The notes beneath the pieces were generated by a model. That model did no database searches and was not told where the DNA came from. It saw nothing but the letters and a program-made list of their open reading frames with translations. A program made the position numbers and the translations under genes. Positions 40,446 to 50,985 of a stretch of DNA of 64,000 nt are shown piece by piece (position 1 is the stretch's first letter; each line of letters starts with the position of its first letter). The stretch is from assembly GCA_026214975.1 (NCBI GenBank), contig CM047814.1, forward strand, positions 19,243,541 through 19,307,540, given 5' to 3'. Source of the stretch: Gentiana macrophylla (lineage: Eukaryota; Streptophyta; Magnoliopsida; Gentianales; Gentianaceae).

Positions 40446-40477
40446 ATTTGAGATTTGAGATTTGAGATTTGAGATTT
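40446..40477. repeat. 7-bp tandem repeat in the 3' UTR
   Basis: TTTGAGA repeated four times about 75 bases after the arabinogalactan peptide stop codon. Confidence 0.9.
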
Positions 40478-40600
40478 TTCTCTTCTTAATTTGTTGCTGT
40501 TTTCATTTCCATTTTCCTTTGGTTTCTTCATGTAATTCTTTTTTATCTTTATATTTTGTATATTTATGCTCTATCGTTATTTATTTTATTATACATTTAT

Positions 40601-40647
40601 TGTTTTTTTTTTTTTTTTTTTAGGGGGGGGTGGGGTGGGGGGTGGGT
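40601..40647 (+). repeat. Poly-T then G-rich tract (G-quadruplex candidate)
   Basis: About twenty T bases followed by G8-T-G4-T-G6-T-G3 (40623-40647). Four G runs with single-base loops fit the parallel G-quadruplex pattern. Confidence 0.7.
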
Positions 40648-41247
40648 TTACATAAAAGCATCCAGTAAAAAAAAATAAAAAAAAATCAAACAAAAATATA
40701 ACCCACCGCCCAATGGAGTTAGCTTTTCCGAATAAATAATAACACATAAAATCCTTTTTTTTTAATTTTTAAATAATCGGGAAGGGGTAGTTTACACTTT
40801 AGATATCAAAACACGACACATTTCAACATGTTTTTCTTTTAGAGCGAGTTAATATAAAGTACTGCAAAGACAATTAACGAAACAAGATTTCTGTAGAACT
40901 TATGATGTTGAAAATCAGTATCTCTATCAAAAACATGAAAGTGTAAACCACATATAAACAAAAACAACGTTAGATTTTTTCCCTCATGATAATTTTAACA
41001 AAAGAAGTTTCTATTAGATTCAATCGTCGAATGTTTTGTGTGTTTGAACACATAATACATGTCCGACGATTGAATTTTTTCCCTTCACCCGATTCATAAT
41101 TTTAGTGAGGATATATGATAAAGAAGGTTCATGATTATGTAGGTAGGAATATTGGGCAACATGTGATGTGGGGAAGAAGGATGACACGAAAGCCATGTGC
41201 AGTGTGCTTCTTTTGATCATTTCTTCTACGTGCAGCCACAATATTTG
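40648..41247. other. AT-rich spacer
   Basis: No gene recognised between the G-rich tract and the MITE at 41248. A short inverted pair ATTCAATCGTCGAATG / GTCCGACGATTGAATT lies at about 41017-41076. Confidence 0.4.
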
Positions 41248-41429
41248 GACAAATTTTATAATACAACCGTTGTAGCAATGTTGTACCAAGTGGCATACAT
41301 TACAACCATTCATTTCTAACCTCTCACACACGATAAAAGTGTATTATGTGAAAGAGAGTAAAAATAAGAGACTCTAATGTATGCCACTTGGTACAACCTT
41401 CTTACAACCGTTGCACCATAAAGTCTCTC
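41248..41429. mobile_element. Mutator-type MITE with 9-bp target duplication
   Basis: CAATATTTG occurs directly on both sides (41239-41247 and 41430-41438). The ends form long inverted repeats of about 60 bases, sharing AACCGTTGTA/AACGGTTGTA and TTGTACCAAGTGGCATACAT. 182 bp, non-coding. Confidence 0.85.
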
Positions 41430-41513
41430 CAATATTTGTGGACAGCTATAAGACCTCTCACTTTATAATAATCAAAATATCATAATTTCCCTACAACAAT
41501 TGCTCTCTTCGAA

Positions 41514-43065
41514 TGTTGTGGAAAAACAACTTATGAAAAAGAGAAGAAGAACCAAGTTTTTTTCTCATTTTATTTTCTGATCTTTCTTCTTGTTTGTTAT
41601 GTACATTGTAACTAGTTTACATACATTTCCCTTGCTTGGTCAACTGAAGAATATTCTCTGAATATGCCGATCAAGGATGGAATATTCTGAGAATATACCG
41701 GGAATATTCTTGACATATTCCGGTTGCTTGACTTTCCTCCCAAGATTCTATTCTTCGACTTGCTGATGATTCAGAATTTTATTAGAAGCTTTATCACCCC
41801 CACGCAAGCTGGACTTCGAGTAGATGGAGTGTAGTCCCAACTGAGTGCACAATCGATGAAAGCGGGGTGCATCAAGAGGTTTGGTGAATATGTCGGCTAA
41901 TTGACCATCAGTGGGTATGGATTTTGGAATGAGAAGGCCATATTGAAACTTCTCACGAACCAAGTGGCAGTCGATTTCGATGTGCTTGGTCCGTTCATGA
42001 AATACCGGATTCTCGACAATGTAACATGCGTTTTTATTATCGCAGTAAAGTGGGATAGGTAAAGTGGTGTGAATGCCAAGGTCCTTGAGAAGGTACACGA
42101 CCCATTGAAGTTCACAAGAAGTTGAGGCGAGAGCTCGGTACTCCGCCTCTGCCGAGCTGCGGGAAACCGTGCTTTGTTTTTTTGCTTTCCATTAAATAAC
42201 GGACGGGCCTAGAAAGACGCAACTTCCGGTGATGGAACGACGTGTATCGGGGCAGCCGGCCCAATCGGAGTCGGAGTAAGCTTGCATAAAGATCAAGGGT
42301 CCGGCGTCGGAGAAAGCCTGAAGATGTGCGGAATTGGCCGGATACAACAATCCCTGACCTGGAGAGGTTTTGAGAAAACGGAGAACGCGGATAGCAGCTT
42401 GCTGGTGGTTAATGGTCGAGCAGTCAAGAAACTGGGATAACTGCTGAACGGCATAGCTTATCTCCGGTCTAGTAAAGGTTAAGTAGATCAATTTGCCTAC
42501 AAGACTGCGGTATTTGGTGTTATCCGGCAGAAGGGTGGAATCGTTTTTGGCTAATTTGGCACCGGTGACCATCGGAGTAGCAGCGGGCTTGCAGGCTAAT
42601 AATCCATATTCAGATAGGAGATCAAATGTGTATTTGCGCCGTGACAAGATAATTCCTTGAGATTGTCGTGCAATTTCTACCCCCAGAAAGTAGTGTACAC
42701 GACCCGAGTCCTTAATTTTGAAAGTGGTGTCCAAGTTGTCTTTGATCTACTTGATAATCTGCATATTGGGTCCAGTAAGGATGATGTCGTCGACATAAAC
42801 TAGTAAAGCGATGAAATTTCCCTTAGTGCCTCTCGTAAATAGACTGTAGTCACTACGCGATTGTAGGAAACCGATAGACAATAGGTAAGAGGCTAGCTCA
42901 GCGTTCCATTGGCGTCCGGCTTGGTTCAAGCCGTAGAGTGACTTTTGAGTTTGCAAACGGATTTGGGTATATCTGAATGGAACCCAGGGGGCATTTGCAT
43001 GTAGACCTCTTCTGATAAATCTCCATGTAGATAGGCGTTATTGATGTCCAGTTGTTCAAGGTTCC
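41514..43065 (-). mobile_element. Ty1/copia element, 3' part only
   Basis: Reading the minus strand: reverse transcriptase from about 43064 ([18 protein letters not shown]), LLVYVDDIILTG (about 42785), then RNase H with YSDSDWAGCPDTRRSITG (about 42270), LYCDNKNACYI and HIEIDCHLVREK, and the C-terminal ADIFTKPL. A polypurine tract (GTGGGGG) precedes the 3' LTR, 41796-41514, which starts TGATAAAG and ends CCACAACA. Everything 5' of the RT is missing. Internal stops and a frame break near 42190 and 42740 show it is inactive. Confidence 0.8.
41748..43065 (-). pseudogene. copia pol fragment: reverse transcriptase and RNase H
   Basis: Four frame segments with RT and RNase H motifs as described for the element; the RT catalytic YVDD is intact at about 42790. 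Lineage words ([12 protein letters not shown]) resemble the RE1/Ale-like group, which is an inference. Confidence 0.75.
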
Positions 43066-44003
43066 ATAATTCTGCGTTTCATATTAACGAATCGAATAAA
43101 GATTAAGGTTTGTTTAATTAATTCATAGATGATTATATGCAAGCATAATCTAGATCTATCACAAGAACAATCATGAATCTAAGAAAAGGAATAAAACATT
43201 GTAATAGATCTTACCCATAACGAAGAACATACCTACTCTTCAATCTCTCCCCCTCAGGCGATTCGAATCGATCCATGAAGATCGTAAACCAAACACAATT
43301 CAATAATGAAAGACTTATGACTTATTTGCAAGAACGAAAAGAAGAATTTATAACCAGAAGACTACATTGTATCTAATTTATGAATAGATCTATGAATGAA
43401 TGACATAATGGAAGTTGAATACAATTTCGCAGCTCTGAATGGCTTTATATAGGTGTATAAACCGACTTAGGGGTAAACCCAATGTTTGGAGGACAATAAA
43501 ACGCGTTTCTGGAAGATTCTGGGCCTCGGTAAACCGCGGGTAACTCCCGGTAAACCGAAGGTATTTTCGTCTTTTTCCTGCTACCAACTTTACTTGGAAT
43601 ACCCTAGGCCCAGCTTCGGTATTTGGACCATAACTTGACATACACAACTCTGATTTAAGTGATTCAAAGTGTGTTGGAATCCTTATTTCAAGACCTACAA
43701 CTTTCATGCAGAAAGACAAGCCCAATTCGTCTTGTAAAGATTCGTAAACTGCGTTGTAAGATCACCAATCAGATTCTTGGGTCCAATCTCCACTCGGAAC
43801 ACTTCAACCTTCAGCTTGGCTCAGTTCTCTATCGATTAACTCTCTCCTTCAGCCCAAATGATGCTCCAAACACTCTTCCATATGTCAATAAAACCATACC
43901 ACACATAGTAGCTTCTATTTCTAGCAAATAACGCATAAAATACACAGTTAATACGCATAATACCAAATTAGTCACCCCGGACGTGGATTAATGACATTTA
44001 GCT
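43066..44003 (-). mobile_element. Possible LTR between two copia fragments
   Basis: Non-coding block separating the RT fragment from the integrase fragment. On the minus strand it has a TATA-like TATATAAAGCCATTC (about 43452-43438), GGGTTTACCCC and a leader-like region, as in an LTR. Ends TG (43073) and CA (43996) are possible, but no target duplication was found, so borders are uncertain. Confidence 0.4.
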
Positions 44004-44627
44004 AATTAACTCATGATTTCATACATATTATCCCTATTGAGAACACAAATCCAGGATATATTGATGGTAAATAATGATACCAATTCGACCGTCATCACAT
44101 ACCCCCAAAATGATTTTGGGTGAACTGCGTAGCTTATCATGGATCGTACCATGTCTAACAAGGTTCGGTTCCTCCTTTCACACACGCCATTCATCTTAGG
44201 CATTCCAGGAGGGGTCCATTCAAGTAGAATCCCATTCTCCTTTAAGTAGTCTTGAAACTCTCCATCTAGGTACTCTCCACCTCGATCTGATCGAAGTGTC
44301 TTGATTTCTTTACCTAGTTGTTTCTCAAGGTCACTTCTGAATTCTTTGAACTTTTCAAAGGCCTCAGACTTATACTTCATTAAGTATACATAACCGTAGC
44401 GTGAATGTTCATCAGTGAAGGTGATAAAATAAGAGTATCCTCATTTGGCTTGAATTGTCATTAGGCCACACACATCAATATGTATGAGCTCAAGTAATTC
44501 ATTGGATCTTATCCCTTTGCCACTGAATGGTGACTTTGTCATCTTTCCAAGTAAACAAGCCTCGCATGTATCAAACGATTCGTAATCGAAGTGATCCAAC
44601 ATTCCATCTTTATGGAGTTTGGAAATG

Positions 44628-46230
44628 TGATGAGAGTCAACTTGACTCTGTTTTCCTACATGTTTTGTACCCGTTTCGACTCGTTTTACTTAATTCCGGA
44701 CATATTTGGTTTGGTTTTGACACGTATTGCACCGTTTCGATGTTTATGAGATCCGGAAATATATCCGGGATTCTCGACCTTTTTCGGTGTATTTATTATA
44801 CTCTCGGTCACCCTAGTGTCCCGTAGGGGTTATGTGTGTTGTCGTTTTTTGATGTTTTTCAGGAACCAGGTGTACGAGATACCCGGAAAATGCGTTTCGG
44901 AGCTTCGGAATGGTGAAAAATCCAGTTTTGGGAAGAAAAGTTGATAGGCCACCGCCTATGGATCATAGGCCGCGGCCTATGGACATCAGAGAGTTGCCCA
45001 AAATTGACTCTGTTCATAGGCCGTCGCCCATAAACTGTAGGCCACGGCCTATAAGATGCTGAGAGTTAAAGAATTTTGCTACCTGTCATAGGCCACGGCC
45101 TACGTGATGCTGGGAGCTAAGGGAACCCGCTGTCTGTCATAGGCCACGGCCTATGAATCACAGGCCGGCGCCTACGGGCCGACCCAAGCCACTATAAAAG
45201 GCATTTTTGAGTGGATTTTCAGCACATTCTTCATCTCCTTCGACCCAATACTCTGCAAAAATGACTTTTCACCTTCTTCCACCATTAGAGTAGATTTGTA
45301 GCTAGTTTTAACATCTTTCTTATATAATCAAGCTTGGATCATAGTTAAGTACGGTTTTCCGGTGTTGATTTGTAAACTCATTTTGGTTTCTCCTTGTTGG
45401 ATGTTCTAGCTTTATTGTCAATAAAGGTACCATCTTTATCTTCCTATTGATTGTATGCTTATGTTCTTTGATGATTTCTTGTGTTTTTGTTGTTAGAATG
45501 AGTAGCTAATCGTTATATAGCTGAGTTATGCTATAATCTTCGAAACTGAACCCTAGCTTATTCATGTATTGTTCTTGATGTTTGATTTCTTGATTCTTGA
45601 TGTGTTTGTAGTTCTAGAGCTTGTTATTGATCACATTTATTGAATTCGCGACTCGATAATCGTATTACACGTATCGTCTTTATAAATGTATTTTGCGAGA
45701 AGATACGGGAACCGGGGTTCTAGGATCACCCTGTAAAACCGACTGAGTTGTTCAGATTCGGTTTCGTGTGTGAGGTTAATATCGACCTTGTTGAGCGTTT
45801 CATTGTACGTAGACCGTGTTAGGTCAGTTAAATCCGGTCAACGGACTGTTGAACCTGACATAGGAGGGTAGATTATTGAAATAATGTCTATTCTCGGAAT
45901 TAGGAAACGACACCCTTCGAGTGACATCGAGAACATTTAGGTAGGTCAAGAACACTTCCGAATTTAGCTAGGGTTTTCTAAGTAGTATTATATCATAGCT
46001 CGGCTATCTCTTTTAAACATTTAAAACTCCCGTTTTAATTGAGTCATTGTAGAAATAGACTTGTAATTTAATAACCTTTCCAAAAATCGTGTTGATCTGA
46101 ACTAATGATGATGCTAGCTTTGGTACTTAACTAGATTCCCTGTGGGATTACGACCTTTCTCGCTAGTTTTATACTACAACCGACTCGGTACTCTGCCGAT
46201 CAAAGTTGGTATACTATAAAACGGCCATCA
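44628..46230 (+). mobile_element. Solo LTR, 1,603 bp, inserted in copia pol
   Basis: Begins TGATGAGAGTC and ends CGGCCATCA, with inverted TGATG/CATCA tips. The five bases AAATG lie directly before (44623-44627) and after (46231-46235). Removing it plus one AAATG rejoins the copia pre-integrase and integrase reading frames. No internal sequence, PBS or PPT is attached. It contains the tandem CATAGGCC...GGCCTATG repeats. The orientation is assigned from the leader-like right end and is uncertain. Confidence 0.92.
44948..45180. repeat. Degenerate repeats of CATAGGCC(A/G)CGGCCTATG
   Basis: At least six palindromic or near-palindromic ATAGGCCACGGCCTAT words, some as CATAGGCCGTCGCCCATAAA, spaced by about 20-55 bases with GATGCTGAGAGTTAA-type linkers, within the solo LTR. 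Confidence 0.75.
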
Positions 46231-47609
46231 AAATGCGATTCTTATTTATATGGCCAAGTCTACAATGCCATAAGTAGGAATAATTTAAGTCGTTTATCTT
46301 GGATTTTTTGTTGTTTATATTAAGTACGTCAACATTCATATCTAATATGTAGAGACCATTGCTAAGCATGCCAGTACCATAAAAAATTTCATCACGTGAA
46401 AAAGAACAACATTTAATCTTGAACGTAAAAGAAAATCCTTCAACATCTAATGTAGAAATGGAAATAATGCTCTTCGTAAGAGCATTAACAAAATAACAAT
46501 TATTGAGTTCTAGTACTAGCCCACTGGGCAATGAAAGAAAATAAACTCCTACGGCTAGTGCAGCAACACTTGCTCCATTCCCAACGCGTATGTCCACCTC
46601 TCCTTTCCTGTTCTCTAGTTCTTCTTAGTGCCTGAATATTCATACAAATATGAGAACCACAGCCAGTATCTAAAACCCAGTGGTTAGACTTAGAAGAAGC
46701 AATATTGATCTCAATCATAAACATACCTGAAGTCGAAGCATCGGAATGCCTCTTCTTGGTACTTAAGAAGCCTTTGCAGTTTCTCCTCCAATGTCCGAAC
46801 TCACCGCAAAGGAAGCAAGCATCCTTGGATTTGTCTTTGGATATCTAAGGCATTGCCTTAGGTGTGGCCTTCGCCTTCTTGGACTTCTTTTGGGCTTTTG
46901 CTTTGCCCTTGCTTGTAGTGACCAACAACACTTGCTTTCCCTTCCCCACAGTGCACTCAGCAGTTTTCAACATCTTCAATAACTCCGCAAGGAAGAAATC
47001 TATCTTATTCATTTGATAATTCATCACGAACTGCGAGTATGAATCAGGTAGAGATTGCAAAATCAATTCAATACTCAACTCTCGTTCCAACTTATGGCCT
47101 AGTTTCTCAAGCCTCTCTATGTACCCGATCATCCTTAGCACGTGTGACCCCACAACAGTCCCAGTCGCCATCTTACAACCAAACAGGGCCTTCGAGACCT
47201 CATACCTCTCAGTGCGAGACTGAGAAGCATAGAGCTCCTTCAGGTGAACCATGATTGTGTAGGCGTCCCTAGACTCATGCTGTTTCTGCAGTTCAAGTGT
47301 CATAGAAGCAAGCATGATACATGTAGCATCAGTACTGTCAGAACAATGCTTGTTGTACTTCTCGACAGCATCTGCAGCCGAGCCCTCGGCGGGCTTTTCC
47401 GGTATGGGTCCGTCCAAGACATAGCCAATTTTCTCGTGCCTCAAAACGATTTTGAGGTTTCTTTCCAGTCGAGAAAGTTGGTTTCGCCAAGCTTATTGTC
47501 GATGATAAAACGAAGGTTCAATTTGTTTGACATTTTCTACAATAATAAATAAAGATAGAATAAGTAAAAGTTCAAGTATTCAAAACCCTAAAATTGCACT
47601 TAAAATTTT

Positions 47610-48470
47610 AATTAGGTTTTGCTCCCACTAGCCAACTATCCCCAATTGGCTTTCAAGAATTTAATTAATTCCTTAGTGGCTGGGATCCAATCTAGTCGCC
47701 TCAATTCCTTTGCTACCTCCGCTGCATGCATAATCAATCCAGCTATATTCACCAGTGTTTTCTCAAAGATCCACAAGCACCTGTCCTTCCAAATGTATCA
47801 TAGCGTGACAATGAAAACCGACAGCTCGTCCTTATCACAAATATCACATAAGTATTGAAACAGCCCTGAAAATTCCGAACATCGAGTGAAGTGCCGCATG
47901 TATTCTTCCACCACCCAACCACGACCACACCGCTGTAGGCACACTACAATAGAAATGTGCATATATCAGGTCTTCTTGAGAGTAGCCACACAATTGGCAT
48001 ACGCCATCTCCACGGATAGGGACGAAACCAGGATTTGGTGGTCGGGTAGGCTAATGGACTATATTTGTATCGTTGGGTGGCTGGATTAAGACAACTAGCT
48101 GTGTTTGACTGAATTATATAAGGTTTTTGATGTACAGAAGATAAAGACCGGATAAAAACCGGGTGGGTAGCCACCCCTTGATTCCATCCCTGCCCACGGC
48201 GGCCCCGCAATGATGATCCAACTGATAAACAATTATGCATACAACGTCACATAAAATGCTTCACTCTTAGCCAAACAGTCAAGCGCTGTATACGCCATAG
48301 ACGGTCCGGAAATGAGGAGACGGAGGCACGATCCAATCCCAAATCTATGCGATGCAACTGAGTAGCCAACGTGTAACCTGAACCGACTGAGTAAGTACCT
48401 TTCCCATCATTATGCCAAATGATATCGTCACCATGCGTTTCCGAGGATAAATCTAAAGACGCTTTAATAC
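47610..48470 (-). mobile_element. LINE fragment, C-terminal end
   Basis: Minus strand: DIIWHNDGKGTYSVGSGYTL (about 48435-48370) is the domain before the LINE zinc-binding region, and GVCQLCGYSQEDLIYAHFYC plus VPTAVWSW (about 48005-47935) is the zf-RVT motif. Stops appear after that. The fragment is cut by a MITE at 48017-48192 and abuts the copia gag 5' end. Confidence 0.7.
48017..48192. mobile_element. hAT-like MITE inside the LINE fragment
   Basis: Left end TAGGGACGAAACCAGGAT and right end, reversed, CAGGGATGGAATCAAGG match. The flanks TCCACGGA and CCCACGGC agree at six of eight bases, suggesting an old 8-bp target duplication. It separates the two parts of the zf-RVT region. Confidence 0.6.
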
Positions 48471-49020
48471 ATCTTAATGATTAATATAATACTTATTGAT
48501 TGAATAATAATTTTTAAACGATTTATTTTTTAGATTTTAAAAAATGCTTTGTCAATAGCCATTATCTCCATTAGATTCCATTAGATTTGACGGAAGGGTG
48601 GTACGAGTTGACATGGAAGAGAAGCAAGAGACAATGCTGGGAATATTTTGGAAAATCGGATGCTTTGGTTCCATTGCTATCCATTCGCGCCCAGGAAAGA
48701 TGCAAAATCTTTTTTATTTTTGTGAATTCCTGCAGTAACATTTATGATTTCTGTCCTAACAGAAAATTAAGATACCCGAATTTTCGGGATTCAAAAAATA
48801 TTCTAATTTAATTAGTTATTAATGTGGTCCGATATTATTTTATCATTTTCTTCTACTAATTAGCGATCGGCATAATTATTGATTAGTTTATTTACGGTAG
48901 TCAATAATTTAATTTACTTGATGAGTGAAAATTATTTATTGGCCATTGGCCATCCGACTAAAATTGTCCTTGCTTTAAATTTATATGTTCTCATATATCA
49001 CTCGGTGCTGGAAATTCAAA
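48471..49020. other. AT-rich spacer
   Basis: No gene or TE protein recognised on either strand. Confidence 0.4.
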
Positions 49021-49039
49021 ATGCATAGACTAGTAGTAG

Positions 49040-49690
49040 AATGCATAATAGTGTTCGAGTTCGAACCGAAAGATCATTTGTTCAAGCTCTATTCGTTTAT
49101 CTCACGAGCTTGTTCATGTTCGTTCTTTTAATAAACGAACAAAAAAATATGTTCAAGCTTGGTTCGTTAAGGTAACGAGCTTGTTCGCGAACGTTTGCTT
49201 AATAAACAAATATAAAATTATGTTCAAATTCAAATCATTTATAAAGAAATTTTGTTCGATCGCATGTTCGAGTTTGGCATGCTAGATGTATTTTTGCCTC
49301 TCATTTCGAGTTTGGCTTGTTAAGGTATAAAAAATTAAGTCCAACTGAATAAATAATAAAATACAAAGCAATATTCAAACATTATAGTAGTAAAAACATT
49401 ATGACAACTCTATCAATATTTTATAAAAATACACTAGTATCTATTAGATTAATAGATGCTTTCTCATCTTTTAAGTCAGTTAGTTTGTACATCGATTTAT
49501 CTATATAAACAGATTCACGAACATAATCGAACGTTCACGAGTAAGTTCGTGTTCGTTCATTTAGGAAACGAGCTTAAAATAATGTTCAAGCTTGGTTCGT
49601 TAAGCTAAACAAACAAAACGATCACAGATACTAACGAGTCGAACACGAGCTTGTTCATGACCGACTCTGTTCTTTTAACAGCATTAACTA
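49040..49690. mobile_element. Non-autonomous DNA element rich in CGAAC/GTTCG words
   Basis: Words such as ACGAGCTTGTTC, GTTCAAGCTTGGTTCGTTAA and GTTCGTGTTCGTTC cluster at both ends (49040-49200 and 49500-49690), with an AT-rich middle. The 20-base word GTTCAAGCTTGGTTCGTTAA occurs at about 49152 and 49584 in the same orientation. Such sub-terminal repeats are usual for hAT or CACTA derivatives; exact ends are not resolved. Confidence 0.5.
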
Positions 49691-49763
49691 GAAGACTCGG
49701 GAGGCGGTAACAACCAGAGAAGAAGATCTATGTAAGCCAAAGATCTTACACATTTAATGCTAA

Positions 49764-50241
49764 GGGCACTTGTACCAGCATTTCTAATTTACACCACCAA
49801 AATAATATAAAATAATACATATTTCTATTATACAACATCTCAATTCAAAACACTCCACACCAGCATTTCTATCCATTTATCTATAACATTAAAATATTTA
49901 TTTTAGATATAAAACACCTAAAAGAAACATCTACTACAGTGCTTAGGTGTTTTATATCTAAAAGAAATAAAAAACAAAAAAGCTGTACAAATATGATCTA
50001 CAGTTAGATGTTATATACATAAAAATATTTAGGTATGGTGAATAGTGTTGTTACATATATAAACAACACTATTCACCATACCTAAATATTTTTAGGTATA
50101 ATTTATATGTAACAACACTATTCACCATACCTAAATATTTTTAGGTATAAATTTATCTCAATGAGGCCATATTTTGGCCAGGGTTTTTTTTTTTTTCTAT
50201 TTTGTAGATATAGACACCTAATAACACCTTTCTACAGTGCC
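49764..50241. mobile_element. Tourist-like MITE with internal hairpins
   Basis: Ends GGGCACTTGTACC and, reversed, GGCACTGTAGAAAGG; TAA lies on both sides (49761-49763 and 50242-50244). Inside are two strong hairpins: 49901-49919 with 49945-49963, and 50021-50052 with 50062-50093. 478 bp, no ORF. Confidence 0.65.
50021..50150. repeat. Perfect 32-bp inverted repeat plus a third copy
   Basis: Arm 50021-50052 (from AAAAATATTTAGGTATGGTG) and arm 50062-50093 are exact reverse complements with a 9-base loop. The right arm and the next bases (AGGTATA) recur in direct orientation at 50111-50149. Confidence 0.95.
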
Positions 50242-50259
50242 TAATAAGAGTGGATATAA

Positions 50260-50584
50260 GAGCAACTCTAACAGTCCTCTTTTCCACCAGCAAATCAACA
50301 ATTCGCTGTAAAATGCCACTCCAGTGGGTTGTGTTTTTTCTCAACAGGTTAGTTATTTATTTATTTTTTTAAGAAGAAAACCATTTTTTTTCCCCTTTTT
50401 CTTTTTCTCCCCTAATTTAGATGTAATTCAAGTTTTGCTAAAAAAAGATCCTCATAAAATGTACAACTAAATAATAATAATTTTTGAGGTAGAACCATTA
50501 GAGTTGGTGGATAATTTTTTATGTAAAAATTACACTAAATTGATGATTTGGTGTAAAATTTGATATTGTCCGTCGGAGTTGCTC
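50260..50584. mobile_element. PIF/Harbinger (Tourist-like) MITE
   Basis: Terminal repeats GAGCAACTCTAACAG and, reversed, GAGCAACTCCGACGG; TAA target duplication on both sides (50257-50259 and 50585-50587). 325 bp. It starts 16 bases after the target duplication of the previous MITE. Confidence 0.85.
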
Positions 50585-50678
50585 TAAGCATGTGCTTAAT
50601 GTGAATAAGGGTGGATAGAATTGGGGTCCTCTGCCGTGAAACCCCAATCACAACAATGTTGTGTAAGTGTATCCGGCT

Positions 50679-50749
50679 CAAAACGACGTCGTTTTGGTGT
50701 GCTAATTTTTTTAATACATTTGTTCCAAAACGACGTCGTTTTGGAACAA
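50679..50749. repeat. Two palindromes with AAACGACGTCGTTT core
   Basis: CAAAACGACGTCGTTTTG at 50679-50696 (18 bp) and a perfect 30-bp palindrome at 50720-50749 centred on the same GACGTC. The two centres are 47 bases apart. GACGTC is also a bZIP-type recognition core, but no gene lies beside it. Confidence 0.9.
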
Positions 50750-50786
50750 TTGCCTTATCACAACAAAATTAACAGCCGACAGATAT

Positions 50787-50985
50787 CCCCTGGATATGAC
50801 ATAGTGGTAAAGGGTTTTGGTGTTGTAGTGACAGTTGGGCCAGGAGCTGGAGTGTGGAGGATCGAATTCCGTAAATGGACGACTTCTTTCAGTTTCTTGG
50901 TAAAAATGCAGCCCTCGACTCTGAGCTGCTAGGTCCCTGATTAACATCTTCACTCATTCTGTGGGATCGGGCGAGTGGGGACTCT
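50787..50985 (+). mobile_element. tRNA-derived SINE
   Basis: Starts CCCCTGGATATGACATAGTGG; box A-like GACATAGTGGTAAAGGG at 50798-50814 and box B-like GGATCGAATTCC at 50859-50870. The 3' part ends GTGGGATCGGGCGAGTGGGG, matching the 3' part of the copy at 53760-53972. Confidence 0.65.

Larger units (their letters stand above)
44004..47600 (-). mobile_element. Second Ty1/copia element, split by a solo LTR
   Basis: Minus-strand gag-protease-integrase part. Gag start ATG at 47533; gag body to about 46848 (a frameshift near 47445); zinc knuckle CFLCGEFGHWRRNC at about 46815-46775; protease WVLDTGCGSH near 46680; pre-integrase SYLWHCRLGHINKNR ends at about 46236. The 1,603-bp solo LTR follows, then KLHKDGMLDHFDYESFDTCE resumes at about 44622, with integrase core RYGYVYLM, LRSDRGGEYL and CERRNRTLLDM to about 44090. 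RT and RNase H of this family are not seen; the RT fragment to the left looks like another lineage. No 5' LTR is visible; LINE DNA begins beside it. Confidence 0.75.

Noticed and set aside
43390..43931. Overlapping frames on both strands near 43.4-43.9 kb
   Set aside because: The region reads as LTR/leader DNA with a TATA-like site; neither frame shows a domain.
41514..47600. One single copia element with all domains in order
   Set aside because: Order and strand would fit, but the gag/integrase words and the RT words resemble different copia lineages, and a non-coding LTR-like block separates them. Two adjacent elements is the safer reading; a phylogeny of both parts would decide.
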